A stretch of DNA of 64,000 nt from Iamia sp. SCSIO 61187 (GTDB taxonomy: Bacteria; Actinomycetota; Acidimicrobiia; Acidimicrobiales; Iamiaceae), in NCBI RefSeq assembly GCF_019443745.1, contig NZ_CP050948.1, positions 4,406,001 to 4,470,000 on the forward strand. The letters run 5' to 3'. The notes under the pieces are model-generated. The model was given only the letters and a program-made list of their open reading frames with translations, was not told the DNA's origin and did not search any database. This document shows, in pieces, positions 41,522 through 49,883 of the stretch. The position numbers were made by a program, and so were the translations under genes. Position 1 is the stretch's first letter, and the number at the start of each line of letters is the position of its first letter.

Positions 41522-42439
41522 TCAGGCCGTGAGGCGGGCGAGGGCCTCGGCCAGCTCGTCGCTGTCGTAGATGACGTCGAGGCGCTCGGCCACGGTGCCG
41601 TCGGCGGCCACCAGGAAGAGGCACGGCTCGTACGGCAGCTGCCACGCGGCGACGGCGGGGGCGAGGGTGGCCTCGGGGCCCTCGGCCTCGACCTCCTCGG
41701 CCGACTCGTAGACCTCGACGTGGATGAAGGTGACGTCGGGGGTGGCTGCCTGGGCCTCGACGAACAGGTCGAGCACCGGGCCGCAGATGGCGGTCTGGCA
41801 GAACGCCGGCGTCGACACCAGCACCGCCGTCGGGGAGGTCCCGAGCACCGACTCCAAGCCCACCTCGTGGAGGGGGCAGGGCGGCTCCTGGGTGCAGATG
41901 GGATCGACGCAGCGGGGGTCACCCACGGTCGGCGTCGGCGTCGGCGGGAGCGGCTGGCCGGGCCGGGGGATCGCGATCTCCTCGACCGCGCGCACCTCGA
42001 AGGCGGCGTCGACGGGGGACCCGTCGACCTCGGTCACCGCTCGGTAGAAGCCGGGCTCCGGGGTCGTGAGCAGGAGCGGGTAGTACGACCGGGGCAGGCC
42101 GGCGTCGCGCCGGGCGACCTCGATGCCGGTCTCGACCGGGTTCCCGTCGACGTCCTGGACGGTGAAGGCCAGCGTCGCGGGGGCGTCCTCGACGAGGGCG
42201 CCGCTGGCGTCGCCCACCCCGAGGGGGATCCGACCCGGCTCCCCGGGCACGAGGCTGGAGCCGCTGTCGGACATGAGCACCAGGACCCGGTCGGACTCCG
42301 TCGGCTCGCTCGACGGGTCGGGGTCGGTCGCGCCGTCGTCGTCATCGCCGCAGGCGGCCAGGCCGCCGACGACCACCAGGCCACCGAGGGCGGCGGCCCC
42401 GCGCAGGACGGTCCGACGGCTGAGGCCGCCGGCGCTCAG
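41522..42439 (-). CDS. Thioredoxin-fold lipoprotein, probable CTG start overlapping iscA stop
   Basis: Exported thioredoxin-like lipoprotein. Signal, read from the CTG at 42439, is LSAGGLSRRTVLRGAAALGG with a twin-arginine SRRTVL, followed by LVVVGGLAAC and a lipobox Cys at residue 30. A GTG at 42376 would leave only nine residues before the Cys, too short for export. The middle region has Pro/Thr-rich linker text (PLPPTPTPTVGDPRC). The C-terminal 130 residues hold VLVSTPAFCQTAICGPVLDL (CX4C), FIHVEVYESAEEVEAEGPEA and PYEPCLFLVAADGTVAERLD, a thioredoxin-like fold. CX4C is not the usual CXXC, so a redox role is uncertain. Confidence 0.7.
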   Translation of the reverse strand: MSAGGLSRRTVLRGAAALGGLVVVGGLAACGDDDDGATDPDPSSEPTESDRVLVLMSDSGSSLVPGEPGRIPLGVGDASGALVEDAPATLAFTVQDVDGNPVETGIEVARRDAGLPRSYYPLLLTTPEPGFYRAVTEVDGSPVDAAFEVRAVEEIAIPRPGQPLPPTPTPTVGDPRCVDPICTQEPPCPLHEVGLESVLGTSPTAVLVSTPAFCQTAICGPVLDLFVEAQAATPDVTFIHVEVYESAEEVEAEGPEATLAPAVAAWQLPYEPCLFLVAADGTVAERLDVIYDSDELAEALARLTA

Positions 42440-42756
42440 CTGAAGCTCTGGCCGCAGCCGCAGGTGCGCTGGGCGTTCGGGTTGTTGATGGAGAAGCCGG
42501 CCTGGGTGAGGCCGTCGGCGTAGTCGAGGGTGGCGCCCTCGAGCAGCATGGCGCTCGACGGGTCGACGACGACCTTGACGCCGTCCTTCTCTACCGAGAG
42601 GTCGTCGTCGGCGATCTCGGTGTCGAAGAACATGTCGTAGCTGAAGCCCGAGCAGCCGCCGGGACGGACGGCGACCCGGAGGGCCAGGCCCTCGTCACCC
42701 TCGGCGGTGATGAGCTCCGAGACCTTGCTGGCGGCCTTGTCGGTGAGTGCGATCAC
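42436..42756 (-). CDS. HesB/IscA/ErpA-type iron-sulfur carrier
   Basis: An A-type iron-sulfur cluster carrier of 106 residues. The three conserved cysteines are Cys35 (RPGGCSGFSY), Cys99 and Cys101 (TCGCGQSFS). Flanking motifs ALTDKAASKVSELITAEG and VKVVVDPSSAMLLEGATLDY are canonical. ATG start. Its stop overlaps the CTG codon proposed as the start of the lipoprotein gene downstream. It sits near the SufR-like regulator and mrp, giving an iron-sulfur-assembly neighbourhood. Confidence 0.93.
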   Translation of the reverse strand: MIALTDKAASKVSELITAEGDEGLALRVAVRPGGCSGFSYDMFFDTEIADDDLSVEKDGVKVVVDPSSAMLLEGATLDYADGLTQAGFSINNPNAQRTCGCGQSFS

Positions 42757-42844
42757 GTGCGCTGCTCCTCCTCGTCGTGTGCGCTCGCGCGCAGCACCGC
42801 GAGCCTACCGTCGGTCCGCCCCGCCGCACCCCTCGGGCTGGACC

Positions 42845-43618
42845 TCAGGCCGGTGCGGGCTCGGTGGCGGGGTCGGCCGACAGCCGGATCTCCACCTGGC
42901 AGGGGTCGCGGTCGACCAGGGACCCGAAGCCGACGACCTCGCCCCCTCCGGTGGCGTCGACCACCCCCTCGATGAGGCCGCGGTGCAGGCCGCAGAGCAG
43001 GTCGGGGCGTTGGGTGGCCAGGTCCCGGAAGGGACAGTGGGCGAAGGCGATGGTGACGGCCTCGGCCCCGGCGACCGGGTCCTCGTCGATCAGCAGGGCG
43101 GGGTCGAAGCCCATGGCGTCCAGCTGGGCGACCACCGCGGTCAGACAGCCCCGGTGCCGGAGGCGCTCGCCGTCGGCCCGGCCCTGGTCGCGCCCGGCGT
43201 CGAGGGCGTCGGCCCCGTCGGCCCCGGTGGACGCGGCGATGCGCAGCAGCATGCGGGCCAGGATCGGGAACGACGCCGGCTCCAGGCCCAGGCTGGGGGC
43301 GTCGGCGGCGAGGGAGTAGAGGTGCTGGGGCCGGCCCACCCCACCGCGGGAGTCGGTCCGGACCTCGAGCAGGCCCACGTCGCGCATGCGCTCGAGGTGG
43401 GGGCGGACCGTGTTGGGGTGGAGGTCGAGCACGGCGGCCACGTCGGCGGTGGCCAGGGGGCGGGGGGACCGGGCCAGCTCCAGGTAGATGGCGTAGCGGG
43501 TGTTGTCGCCGAGGGCCTTGAGCACCGCCAGGCGGCCGGCGTCGTGGGCGTCGTCGGGTCCGTCGGGGCGCTCGACGACAGGGTCGCCGCTCACCTGACC
43601 CGGGGTGTCGCCGTCCAC
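42845..43618 (-). CDS. SufR-like ArsR-type transcriptional regulator
   Basis: A 257-residue regulator. An N-terminal winged helix (about 25-105) has ALGDNTRYAIYLELARSPRP, VLDLHPNTVRPHLERMRDVG and GRPQHLYSLA. The C-terminal half has the cysteine pattern RGCLTAVVAQLDAMGFDP, then AHCPFRDLATQRPDLLCGLH, which fits cluster-binding Cys of the SufR/COG2345 family. Such proteins sense iron-sulfur status and repress assembly genes. It is divergent from mrp with a 62-bp shared region and 88 bp upstream of iscA on the same strand, so it could control both. GTG start at 43618. Confidence 0.83.
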   Translation of the reverse strand: MDGDTPGQVSGDPVVERPDGPDDAHDAGRLAVLKALGDNTRYAIYLELARSPRPLATADVAAVLDLHPNTVRPHLERMRDVGLLEVRTDSRGGVGRPQHLYSLAADAPSLGLEPASFPILARMLLRIAASTGADGADALDAGRDQGRADGERLRHRGCLTAVVAQLDAMGFDPALLIDEDPVAGAEAVTIAFAHCPFRDLATQRPDLLCGLHRGLIEGVVDATGGGEVVGFGSLVDRDPCQVEIRLSADPATEPAPA

Positions 43619-43680
43619 ACCGCTGAGGCTACCGCCCCCAGCCCGGGGTTCTCCCGGCCACCGCCGGTAGAATCCCCCCC

Positions 43681-44892
43681 GTGAAGGTCGACCTCGATGA
43701 GCTGCGAGCACTGCTGCGGGGCGTGATCGACCCGGAGCTGGGCAGCGACATCGTCGATCTCGGCATGGTTCGGTCGATCACCGCCACCGACGAGGGCGCC
43801 GTCACCGTCACCATCGCCCTCACCACCTCCGGGTGCCCGCTGCGGGCCCAGATCCAGCGCGACATCCGCACCCGCCTCGGCTCCGTGCCCGGCGTGGCGT
43901 CGGTGAAGCTGGAGTGGTCGGAGATGACGGCCGAGGAGCGCACCGGCGCCATGGCCAAGGCCCGCTTCAACGTCTCCCAGCGCGACGAGGACACCGCCGT
44001 CGGCCCCACCACCAAGGTGATCCTGGTGGCGTCGGGCAAGGGCGGGGTCGGCAAGTCGTCGGTCACCGTCAACCTCGCCACCGCCATGGCCGCCCGGGGC
44101 CTGAAGGTCGGGGTCCTCGACGCCGACGTCTGGGGGTTCTCGGTCCCCCGCATGCTCGGCATCGACGGCCGCCTGGCCGGCCACGAGCGCGACGGCCGCA
44201 AGGTGATGGTCCCCCACCGCAAGCCGGTCGGGTCCGGCGAGCTGCGGGTCATCTCCATGGGCTTCCTCGTCGAGGACGAGGCGTCGGCCCTGATGTGGCG
44301 CGGCCTGATGCTGAACCGGGGCGTGCAGCACTTCTTGCAGGACGTCGAGTGGGGCGACGACCTCGACTACCTGCTCGTCGACATGCCGCCGGGCACCGGC
44401 GACGTCCAGATGGGCGTGGCCAAGCTGATCCCCCGGGCCGAGGTCCTCGTGGTCACCACGCCCGCACTCGCCGCCCAGAAGGTCGCCGAGCGGGCGGTCA
44501 GCATGGCCCGCAAGAGCTACCTGCGGGTGGCCGGCGTGGTCGAGAACATGAGCGCCTTCACCTGCGACCACGGCGAGACCTACGCCCTGTTCGGCACCGG
44601 TGGCGGCGCCGCCCTGGCCGAGTCGTCGGGCGCCCCCCTCCTCGCCCAGATCCCCCTCGAGGCCGACGTCGTGCGGGGCGGCGACACCGGCGAGCCCGCC
44701 GCCCTGGGCGACGGCCCGGCGGCCGAGGCCTTCCGGGCCCTGGCCGAGGCCGTCGTGGTCGAGGCCGTCCCGCCCGTCGCCATGGCCGGCTGCACCGCCC
44801 GCATGCTCGACGCCGCCGTGGCCGCCCTCGACGCCCTCGACGAGTCCGAGGCCGGGGCCCCCGCCGAGACCCCGGTCGACCTGCCCACCTGA
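43681..44892 (+). CDS. mrp: Mrp/ApbC-family iron-sulfur carrier ATPase
   Basis: P-loop ATPase that delivers iron-sulfur clusters. The N-terminal MIP18/DUF59 domain (about 1-85) contains GVIDPELGSDIVDLGMVRSI and TSGCPLRAQI. The ATPase has the deviant Walker A SGKGGVGKSS (118-127), DADVWGFSVPRMLG, and LLVDMPPGTGDVQM. In most Mrp proteins a CXXC near the C-terminus bridges the cluster; here the place reads AFTCDHGETYALFG with one cysteine only, so cluster binding may differ. The 403-residue length is usual. GTG start. It is followed by two palindromes that end transcription toward the convergent two-component genes. Confidence 0.92.
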   Translation: MKVDLDELRALLRGVIDPELGSDIVDLGMVRSITATDEGAVTVTIALTTSGCPLRAQIQRDIRTRLGSVPGVASVKLEWSEMTAEERTGAMAKARFNVSQRDEDTAVGPTTKVILVASGKGGVGKSSVTVNLATAMAARGLKVGVLDADVWGFSVPRMLGIDGRLAGHERDGRKVMVPHRKPVGSGELRVISMGFLVEDEASALMWRGLMLNRGVQHFLQDVEWGDDLDYLLVDMPPGTGDVQMGVAKLIPRAEVLVVTTPALAAQKVAERAVSMARKSYLRVAGVVENMSAFTCDHGETYALFGTGGGAALAESSGAPLLAQIPLEADVVRGGDTGEPAALGDGPAAEAFRALAEAVVVEAVPPVAMAGCTARMLDAAVAALDALDESEAGAPAETPVDLPT

Positions 44893-44899
44893 CCGGCGC

Positions 44900-44959
44900 C
44901 ACGGATGGTGCCTGGCACCTTTCGTGCCGGACCACGGATGGTGCCTGGCACCGTGCGTG
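44900..44959. repeat. Two 27-bp dispersed palindromes, copies 4 and 5
   Basis: Copy 4 (44900-44926) starts CACGGATGGTGCC and copy 5 (44933-44959) likewise. Both keep the core GGTGCC-T-GGCACC and carry small changes in the right arm. Six bases separate them. They lie between the convergent mrp and response-regulator genes, 5 bp from the latter's stop, and can work as a two-way terminator. Confidence 0.88.
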
Positions 44960-44963
44960 GCCG

Positions 44964-45638
44964 TCAGTCGCCGGGCTGCACCAGGCCGAGGTCGTAGGCC
45001 AGGATCACGGCCTGGACCCGGTCGCGGAGGCCGAGCTTGGCGAACACCCGGTTGACGTGGGTCTTCACCGTCGACTCGCCCAGGTGGAGCTCGGCCGCGA
45101 TCTCGCCGTTGGTGCGCCCCCGGGCCATCGCCAGGAGGACCTCCCGCTCGCGCTCGGTCAGGTCGCGGAGGACCTCGTCGACCCGCGCCGTCGGCGTCGG
45201 CGGGGCGAGGCGGTCGAGCAGCCGACGGGTCACCGACGGGGCCAGCAGGGCGTCGCCCCGGGCCACGGTGCGCACGGCGTCGACCAGCTGGCCGCGGCTG
45301 GCGTCCTTCAGGAGGAACCCCGAGGCACCGGCCCGCAGGGCGTCGTGGACGTGCTCGTCGAGGTCGAAGGTGGTGAGGATCAGCACCCGCAGCGGGTCGG
45401 TCACCCCCGGCCCGGCGAGGGCGGTGGTGGCAGCGATGCCGTCGAGGACGGGCATGCGCACGTCCATCAGGACCACGTCGGGCCGGACGCGACGGGCGAC
45501 CTCCACCGCCTCCCGGCCGTCGGCCGCCTCGCCCCGGACCTCGATGTCGGGCTGGGCGTCGAGGATGGCGGCGAAGCCGGCGCGCACGACGGGCTGGTCG
45601 TCGGCGATGACGACCCGCAGCGGGCCGGGCCCGGTCAC
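44964..45638 (-). CDS. NarL/LuxR-family response regulator
   Basis: A 224-residue two-component regulator. The receiver has acidic residues in VIADDQPVVRAG, the phospho-Asp59 in VVLMDVRMPVLDGIAA, Thr in ILTTFD and Lys in GFLLKDAS. The C-terminal LuxR helix-turn-helix is LTEREREVLLAMARGRTNGE then IAAELHLGESTVKTHVNRVF. GTG at 45638 overlaps the kinase stop by 4 bases, so the pair is coupled. Target genes are unknown. Confidence 0.93.
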   Translation of the reverse strand: MTGPGPLRVVIADDQPVVRAGFAAILDAQPDIEVRGEAADGREAVEVARRVRPDVVLMDVRMPVLDGIAATTALAGPGVTDPLRVLILTTFDLDEHVHDALRAGASGFLLKDASRGQLVDAVRTVARGDALLAPSVTRRLLDRLAPPTPTARVDEVLRDLTEREREVLLAMARGRTNGEIAAELHLGESTVKTHVNRVFAKLGLRDRVQAVILAYDLGLVQPGD

Positions 45639-46771
45639 GTCGGCCGCCCCAGGGGCAGGCGGGCGGCGACGGCGAACCCGCCGGTGGGGCGGGGCCCGAC
45701 CTCGAGGTCGCCGTCGAGCAGGGCGACCCGCTCCCGGATCCCGACCAGGCCCCGGCGCCCGGGGTCGAGGTCGGGCCACGGGGAGGCGCCGGGCCCGTCG
45801 TCCTCGACGACCAGCTCGAGGCGGGCCGGGTCCCAGCCCACGCGCACGCGGGTCGGGGCGGCACCGGCGTGGCGGACGACGTTGGTGAGCGCCTCCTGGA
45901 CGATGCGGTAGGCGCTCACGTCGAGCCCGTCGTCGACGGGGCGGGGCTCGCCGTCGACCACCAGCTCGACGGGCAGACCCGCCGAGCGCACCCGCTCGAC
46001 CAGCTCGGGCAGGCGGTCGAGCCCGGGCTGGGGCTCGGTCCCGGTGGGGCTGTCGTCGCGCAGGACGCCGAGGAGCCGGCGCAGCTCCACCATGGCCTGG
46101 CGGCCGGTGGCGGAGATGTCGTCGAAGGCGGCGACGGCGGCCTCGTCGCCCCGCGCCTCGGCCGGCGCGGCGCCGGCCTCGGCCTGGACGACCATGACGC
46201 TGACGTGGTGAGCGACCACGTCGTGGAGCTCGCGGGCGATGCGCTGGCGCTCGGCGGCGAGGGCGCCGTCGACCTCGGCCCGGCGGCTGCCGGCCACCGC
46301 CGTCAGCCGCTCCCGGTAGGCCGCCCCGAGGGCGAGGGCGGCGAGGGCCGGGACGAACACGGAGTACCAGTCGTCGGGGCCCGAGTCGGCCGACAGCACG
46401 ACGGCGACGATGCCGGAGCTGACGAACACCCCGGCGACCCCGAAGGTGGCGGCCCGGCTCGAGAGGGCGGCCACGGTGGCCAGCGACAGGACCATCGACG
46501 CGTACACCGGGGGGTCGGGGAGCTCGGCGAAGCCGTAGGTGCTGATCAGCACCCCGACCATCACCGACGTGGCGAGCGGCCAGCGTCGCCGGACCACCAG
46601 CACCGCCCCGGCGGCGAGCAGGAGGGCGGCGCCCCCGAGCGTCTGCCGGGGGTCCCCGGGGTCCCGCTCCGCCCCCGCCACGGCGCCGAGCAGGTCGAGC
46701 AGCCCGACGCCGAGGCCCAGGGCGACGTCGATCGCCGGCGGGGCGAGGCGTCGGGTCCGGGACGGGGTCAT
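45635..46771 (-). CDS. NarL-type sensor histidine kinase
   Basis: A 378-residue membrane kinase with about six hydrophobic segments at the N-terminus (LGLGVGLLDLLGAVAGAERD, ATSVMVGVLISTYGF, AGVFVSSGIVAVVLSADSG). The HisKA_3 dimerisation box is ERQRIARELHDVVAHHVSVM with the phospho-His. The ATPase lobe has AYRIVQEALTNVVRHAGAAP, LVVEDDGPGASP and GRRGLVGIRERVALLDG. There is no extracytoplasmic sensor domain, suggesting a signal within the membrane. The ATG at 46771 is chosen; longer frames lack membrane logic. Confidence 0.9.
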   Translation of the reverse strand: MTPSRTRRLAPPAIDVALGLGVGLLDLLGAVAGAERDPGDPRQTLGGAALLLAAGAVLVVRRRWPLATSVMVGVLISTYGFAELPDPPVYASMVLSLATVAALSSRAATFGVAGVFVSSGIVAVVLSADSGPDDWYSVFVPALAALALGAAYRERLTAVAGSRRAEVDGALAAERQRIARELHDVVAHHVSVMVVQAEAGAAPAEARGDEAAVAAFDDISATGRQAMVELRRLLGVLRDDSPTGTEPQPGLDRLPELVERVRSAGLPVELVVDGEPRPVDDGLDVSAYRIVQEALTNVVRHAGAAPTRVRVGWDPARLELVVEDDGPGASPWPDLDPGRRGLVGIRERVALLDGDLEVGPRPTGGFAVAARLPLGRPT

Positions 46772-46902
46772 GGCGACGACGGTACCGATGCCCCGTCGCC
46801 CGGGCGTCGCCCTGCGGGACCGTCGTCGTCCACCCCCGGGTGGAGGACCGACCGGCTCGCGGTCTGACGACCTCCGCTCGTGCGTCCCGCACGATCGACC
46901 CC

Positions 46903-48435
46903 ATGACCGCTCCCCTCCGCATCGACCTCCACGCCGGTGTCCGTCCCGGCGAACCGACATCCCGCGCCGCGGAGGAGGCCGACCACCGGTCCGGGGGACC
47001 GCTGGCGTGGCGGGCGGTGCTCGCCGTCGCCGCCGTCAAGGTGGTGCTGAACCTCCTCGCCGCGCCCCGCTACGGCTGGCACCGCGACGAGCTCTACTAC
47101 GCCGACGCCGGGCGACACCTGGCCGCCGGGTTCGTCGACTTCCCGCCGCTGACGGCGCTGCTCGCAGCCGCCGCTCGGCTCGTCACGGGGGCCTCGCTCG
47201 TGGGCCTGCGGAGCTTCGCCTCGCTCGCCGGGGCGGCGACCATCGTCGTGGTCGCGGCCGTGGCGCGAGAGCTCGGTGGGGGGCGTCGGGCCCAGGTGCT
47301 CGCCGCCATCGCGGTGACGCCGATGCTCGTCGGCAGCAACGCCATGTTCCAGACCGTGTCGTTCGACCAGCTGGGGTGGGCGCTCGTGATCTGGGCGGCG
47401 GCGGCCCTCCTCGTCCGCGGCCCCACGACCGGGGGGTGGGTGCTCGTCGGCAGCGCGGCAGCCCTCGCCTGGTCGACCAAGTACACGGTCGGGGTGCTGC
47501 TCGTCGGGCTCGCCGTCGGGTGGCTGGCCACCCGGGCGGGGCGGGTCACGCTGCGGGGTGGAGCCCCGTGGCTGGCCGGCGCCATCGTGGTGGTCGTGGC
47601 CCTGCCCAACCTGTGGTGGCAGGCCCGGCACGGGTGGCCGAGCGTCGACTTCTTCGCCGGGCGCAATGGCGAGGTCCGGGGCGAGAACCCACCGTGGCGG
47701 TTCGTCCTCGAGCTGGCCCTCCTCGCCGGACCCCTGGCGGTCCCGCTGGCGCTCTCCGGGCTGCGGTCGCTGGTCCGGGACGCCACCACCCGCCCGCTCG
47801 GGATCGGCCTGGCCCTGGTGGCGCCGGCCTGGCTGGTGGCGGGCGGCAAGTCGTACTACGCCGCCCCCCTCGTCATCGGAGCCTTCGCCGCCGGGGCGGT
47901 GCGCTGGGAGCAGCGGACGGCGCCCTGCCCGAACCGCCGCCTGCCCGCAGCCCTCGCCGCCTCGGCCCTGCTGGCCGCCCCGTTCATCGCGCCCTTCCTG
48001 CCGACCGCCGCCATGGTCGACCTCGGCTTGGACCAGGTGAGGGAGGACTACGCCGAGATGGTCGGGTGGCCCGAGCTGGCCGCCGAGGTCGACACCGCGG
48101 CGGAGACCACCGGGACGACCGTCGTGGTGGCGGCGAACTACGGCGTCGCCGGCGCCGTCGAGCGGTTCGGCACCGACCCTGCCGTCGAGGTGGTGAGCGG
48201 CCACGTCCAGTGGCGCTACTGGACCCCGTCGCCGCGGGCGCTCGCCGCCGAGGACGTGCTGCTGGTGGGGTACTCCGAGACCGGCGCCGCCCGGCGTCTC
48301 TGCCGGACCGACCCCACCGTGGTCGGGCGGGTCACCAACGACGCCGGCGTCGACAACGAGGAGGACGGGGTGCCCATCCTCCGCTGCACCCTGCGGGCCC
48401 CACTGGCCGACCTCCGCGCCGATCTCGTCCACTGA
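46903..48435 (+). CDS. GT39/ArnT-like membrane glycosyltransferase
   Basis: A 510-residue glycosyltransferase of the dolichyl-phosphate-mannose (PMT/ArnT) superfamily. The first loop carries APRYGWHRDELYYADAGRHL with acidic residues needed for catalysis. About ten membrane helices follow (for example AVLAVAAVKVVLNLLAAPRY, GGWVLVGSAAALAWSTKYTV, LALLAGPLAVPLALSGLRSL). A soluble C-terminal part of about 130 residues (VVVAANYGVAGAVERFGTDP) faces outside. Probably adds a sugar from a polyprenyl donor to a cell-envelope acceptor. ATG at 46903; the frame is open further upstream but not conserved. Confidence 0.85.
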   Translation: MTAPLRIDLHAGVRPGEPTSRAAEEADHRSGGPLAWRAVLAVAAVKVVLNLLAAPRYGWHRDELYYADAGRHLAAGFVDFPPLTALLAAAARLVTGASLVGLRSFASLAGAATIVVVAAVARELGGGRRAQVLAAIAVTPMLVGSNAMFQTVSFDQLGWALVIWAAAALLVRGPTTGGWVLVGSAAALAWSTKYTVGVLLVGLAVGWLATRAGRVTLRGGAPWLAGAIVVVVALPNLWWQARHGWPSVDFFAGRNGEVRGENPPWRFVLELALLAGPLAVPLALSGLRSLVRDATTRPLGIGLALVAPAWLVAGGKSYYAAPLVIGAFAAGAVRWEQRTAPCPNRRLPAALAASALLAAPFIAPFLPTAAMVDLGLDQVREDYAEMVGWPELAAEVDTAAETTGTTVVVAANYGVAGAVERFGTDPAVEVVSGHVQWRYWTPSPRALAAEDVLLVGYSETGAARRLCRTDPTVVGRVTNDAGVDNEEDGVPILRCTLRAPLADLRADLVH

Positions 48436-48444
48436 CGAGCGGAT

Positions 48445-48512
48445 GGCTGGCGCCGAGGGACGAGGCGGCACGAGCGGGAAGGACGGCGCGGTCCACCTCC
48501 GAGGCGCCAGCC
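48445..48512. repeat. 10-bp inverted repeat between convergent genes
   Basis: GGCTGGCGCC (48445-48454) and GGCGCCAGCC (48503-48512). The second arm matches the core of the tandem repeats at 26345-26451. It lies between the glycosyltransferase and M15 genes. Confidence 0.5.
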
Positions 48513-48546
48513 GAGGAGATCAGCACTTGCAACCTCGCCGGGAGCG

Positions 48547-49242
48547 TCAGCGACCAGAGAGGCTGAAGTGCTGGTAGTCCTTGGCGCTGGACCAGTCGCC
48601 GCCCCACTCCCAGCCGTTGATCCCCCAGGCGTGCCACACGCCGTCGCCCCGGGCGATCATGCCGGGGACGGTGTGGCTGCGGTCGGTCCAGTCCCGACCC
48701 TCGGGGGGTTCGACCGTCGAGCCCTTCACGTAGGGGTTCTGCACCGGGTTGATGTCGATGGCCCGGCCGTAGGCGTGCTCGGACCAGCTGGTGCTGCCGG
48801 CGACCCGACGGCAGTTGAACGCCGAGGTGTTGTTGGCGGCCATCGATCGATCGTCGCTGGCGCCGTAGGCGTCGACGGGGTGGATGCGCCGGATCTGGAA
48901 GCGCTCGTCGTAGATGCGCCGGAAGGCGTCGCGCACCTGGGCGACCACGTCGTCGTGGACGACGACGCGGCCGGTGTGACGGGCCCCGTCGTAGCCCCAG
49001 TACGCGACCTGCACCGTCGACAGCGAGGTCCAGTGGACCGGGCAGCCTTCGCGCCACGAGTGGGGGACGTCGGCTCGCGCGACCGGGGTGACGGTCGACG
49101 AGAACGCCGGGGCCGACGCCGGCGGTCGGGCTCCACCGGTGGGGTCGGGGTGGCAAGCGGCCAGGAGCACGACGACCAGGGCCAAGGCGGCGACGCCTGC
49201 CCGACCGGGCGCGAGGGACGGACGACGACGGGGACCCACCAT
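48547..49242 (-). CDS. M15-family carboxypeptidase-like lipoprotein
   Basis: A 231-residue exported enzyme. The N-terminal signal ends in a lipobox (ALALVVVLLAACHPDP). The catalytic zinc domain has SWSEHAYGRAIDINPVQNPY (His156, Asp163; SxHxxGxAxD motif) and a final DYQHFSLSGR (His225). FNCRRVAGSTSW precedes the zinc site. This is the D-Ala-D-Ala carboxypeptidase/endolysin fold, so peptidoglycan stem-peptide trimming is likely. The ATG at 49242 is used. It differs clearly from the other M15 protein at 23558 and lacks a peptidoglycan-binding repeat. Confidence 0.87.
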   Translation of the reverse strand: MVGPRRRPSLAPGRAGVAALALVVVLLAACHPDPTGGARPPASAPAFSSTVTPVARADVPHSWREGCPVHWTSLSTVQVAYWGYDGARHTGRVVVHDDVVAQVRDAFRRIYDERFQIRRIHPVDAYGASDDRSMAANNTSAFNCRRVAGSTSWSEHAYGRAIDINPVQNPYVKGSTVEPPEGRDWTDRSHTVPGMIARGDGVWHAWGINGWEWGGDWSSAKDYQHFSLSGR

Positions 49243-49292
49243 GGTCCCACCATCGGTCGTGCACCCTGCGCGGTCAAGCACGCACGCCGAGA

Positions 49293-49730
49293 TCAGCGGA
49301 TGCGGAGCCTCTGGAGCTCGGGGGGGATCGAGCCCACGACCGGGCGCTGGACGGCCGGGCCCCGCACCGTCTCGGCCGGGACGGCGCACTCCTCGGGCTC
49401 GCCGGTGGAGTCGATGCCGCTCCCCCGCAGCACGAGGCGCAGGCCCAGCTCGGTCTCGACCGAGAGCGACTCACCGGTGTCCTCGATCACCTCGATCCGC
49501 GGGCCCTGGTCGCCGGGGTACAGGCGGGTCAGGTACTCCGGGGCGTAGATCACCACGTCGCCGATCGACCCGACCGGCTCCATGTCGGCGCCGGGGAGGA
49601 AGTCCTCGTACAGGAACGGGGCGGTCGACTCGCAGCAGCCGGTCCCGATCGTCACCGTCAGCGTCCCGGACCGCCGCGTCGCCATCTCGGCGACGACCTC
49701 GGCGGCCCGGGCGCTGGCCTGGATCCTCAC
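49293..49730 (-). CDS. DUF779 protein
   Basis: A 145-residue protein of DUF779, usually found next to aldehyde dehydrogenases. The core is TVTIGTGCCESTAPFLYEDF with adjacent cysteines, followed by GDVVIYAPEYLTRLYPGDQG and IEVIEDTGESLSVETELGLR. The C-terminal extension (EECAVPAETVRG) adds another Cys. DUF779 members may be thiol-based helpers of the dehydrogenase. GTG start, 153 bp downstream of the dehydrogenase stop and probably in the same transcript. Confidence 0.88.
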   Translation of the reverse strand: MRIQASARAAEVVAEMATRRSGTLTVTIGTGCCESTAPFLYEDFLPGADMEPVGSIGDVVIYAPEYLTRLYPGDQGPRIEVIEDTGESLSVETELGLRLVLRGSGIDSTGEPEECAVPAETVRGPAVQRPVVGSIPPELQRLRIR

Positions 49731-49883
49731 CTGAGGGCCCGGCGGGCGCCGAAGCCCCGCTTCCGACGTGCGGTGGGTCTGGCGGCAGCCCCGAGAGCGG
49801 TCGATGTCAGCGCCAGCCCGAGCTGGCGAGCGCCGCGAGCTTCGGCGGGCAGTGCTGGCGGCCGACCCGGGCAGAGCATCTCT

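Noticed and set aside
43629-44258. 209-codon minus-strand frame inside mrp
   Set aside because: Opposite a highly conserved Mrp gene; Ser/Arg/Pro-rich shadow.
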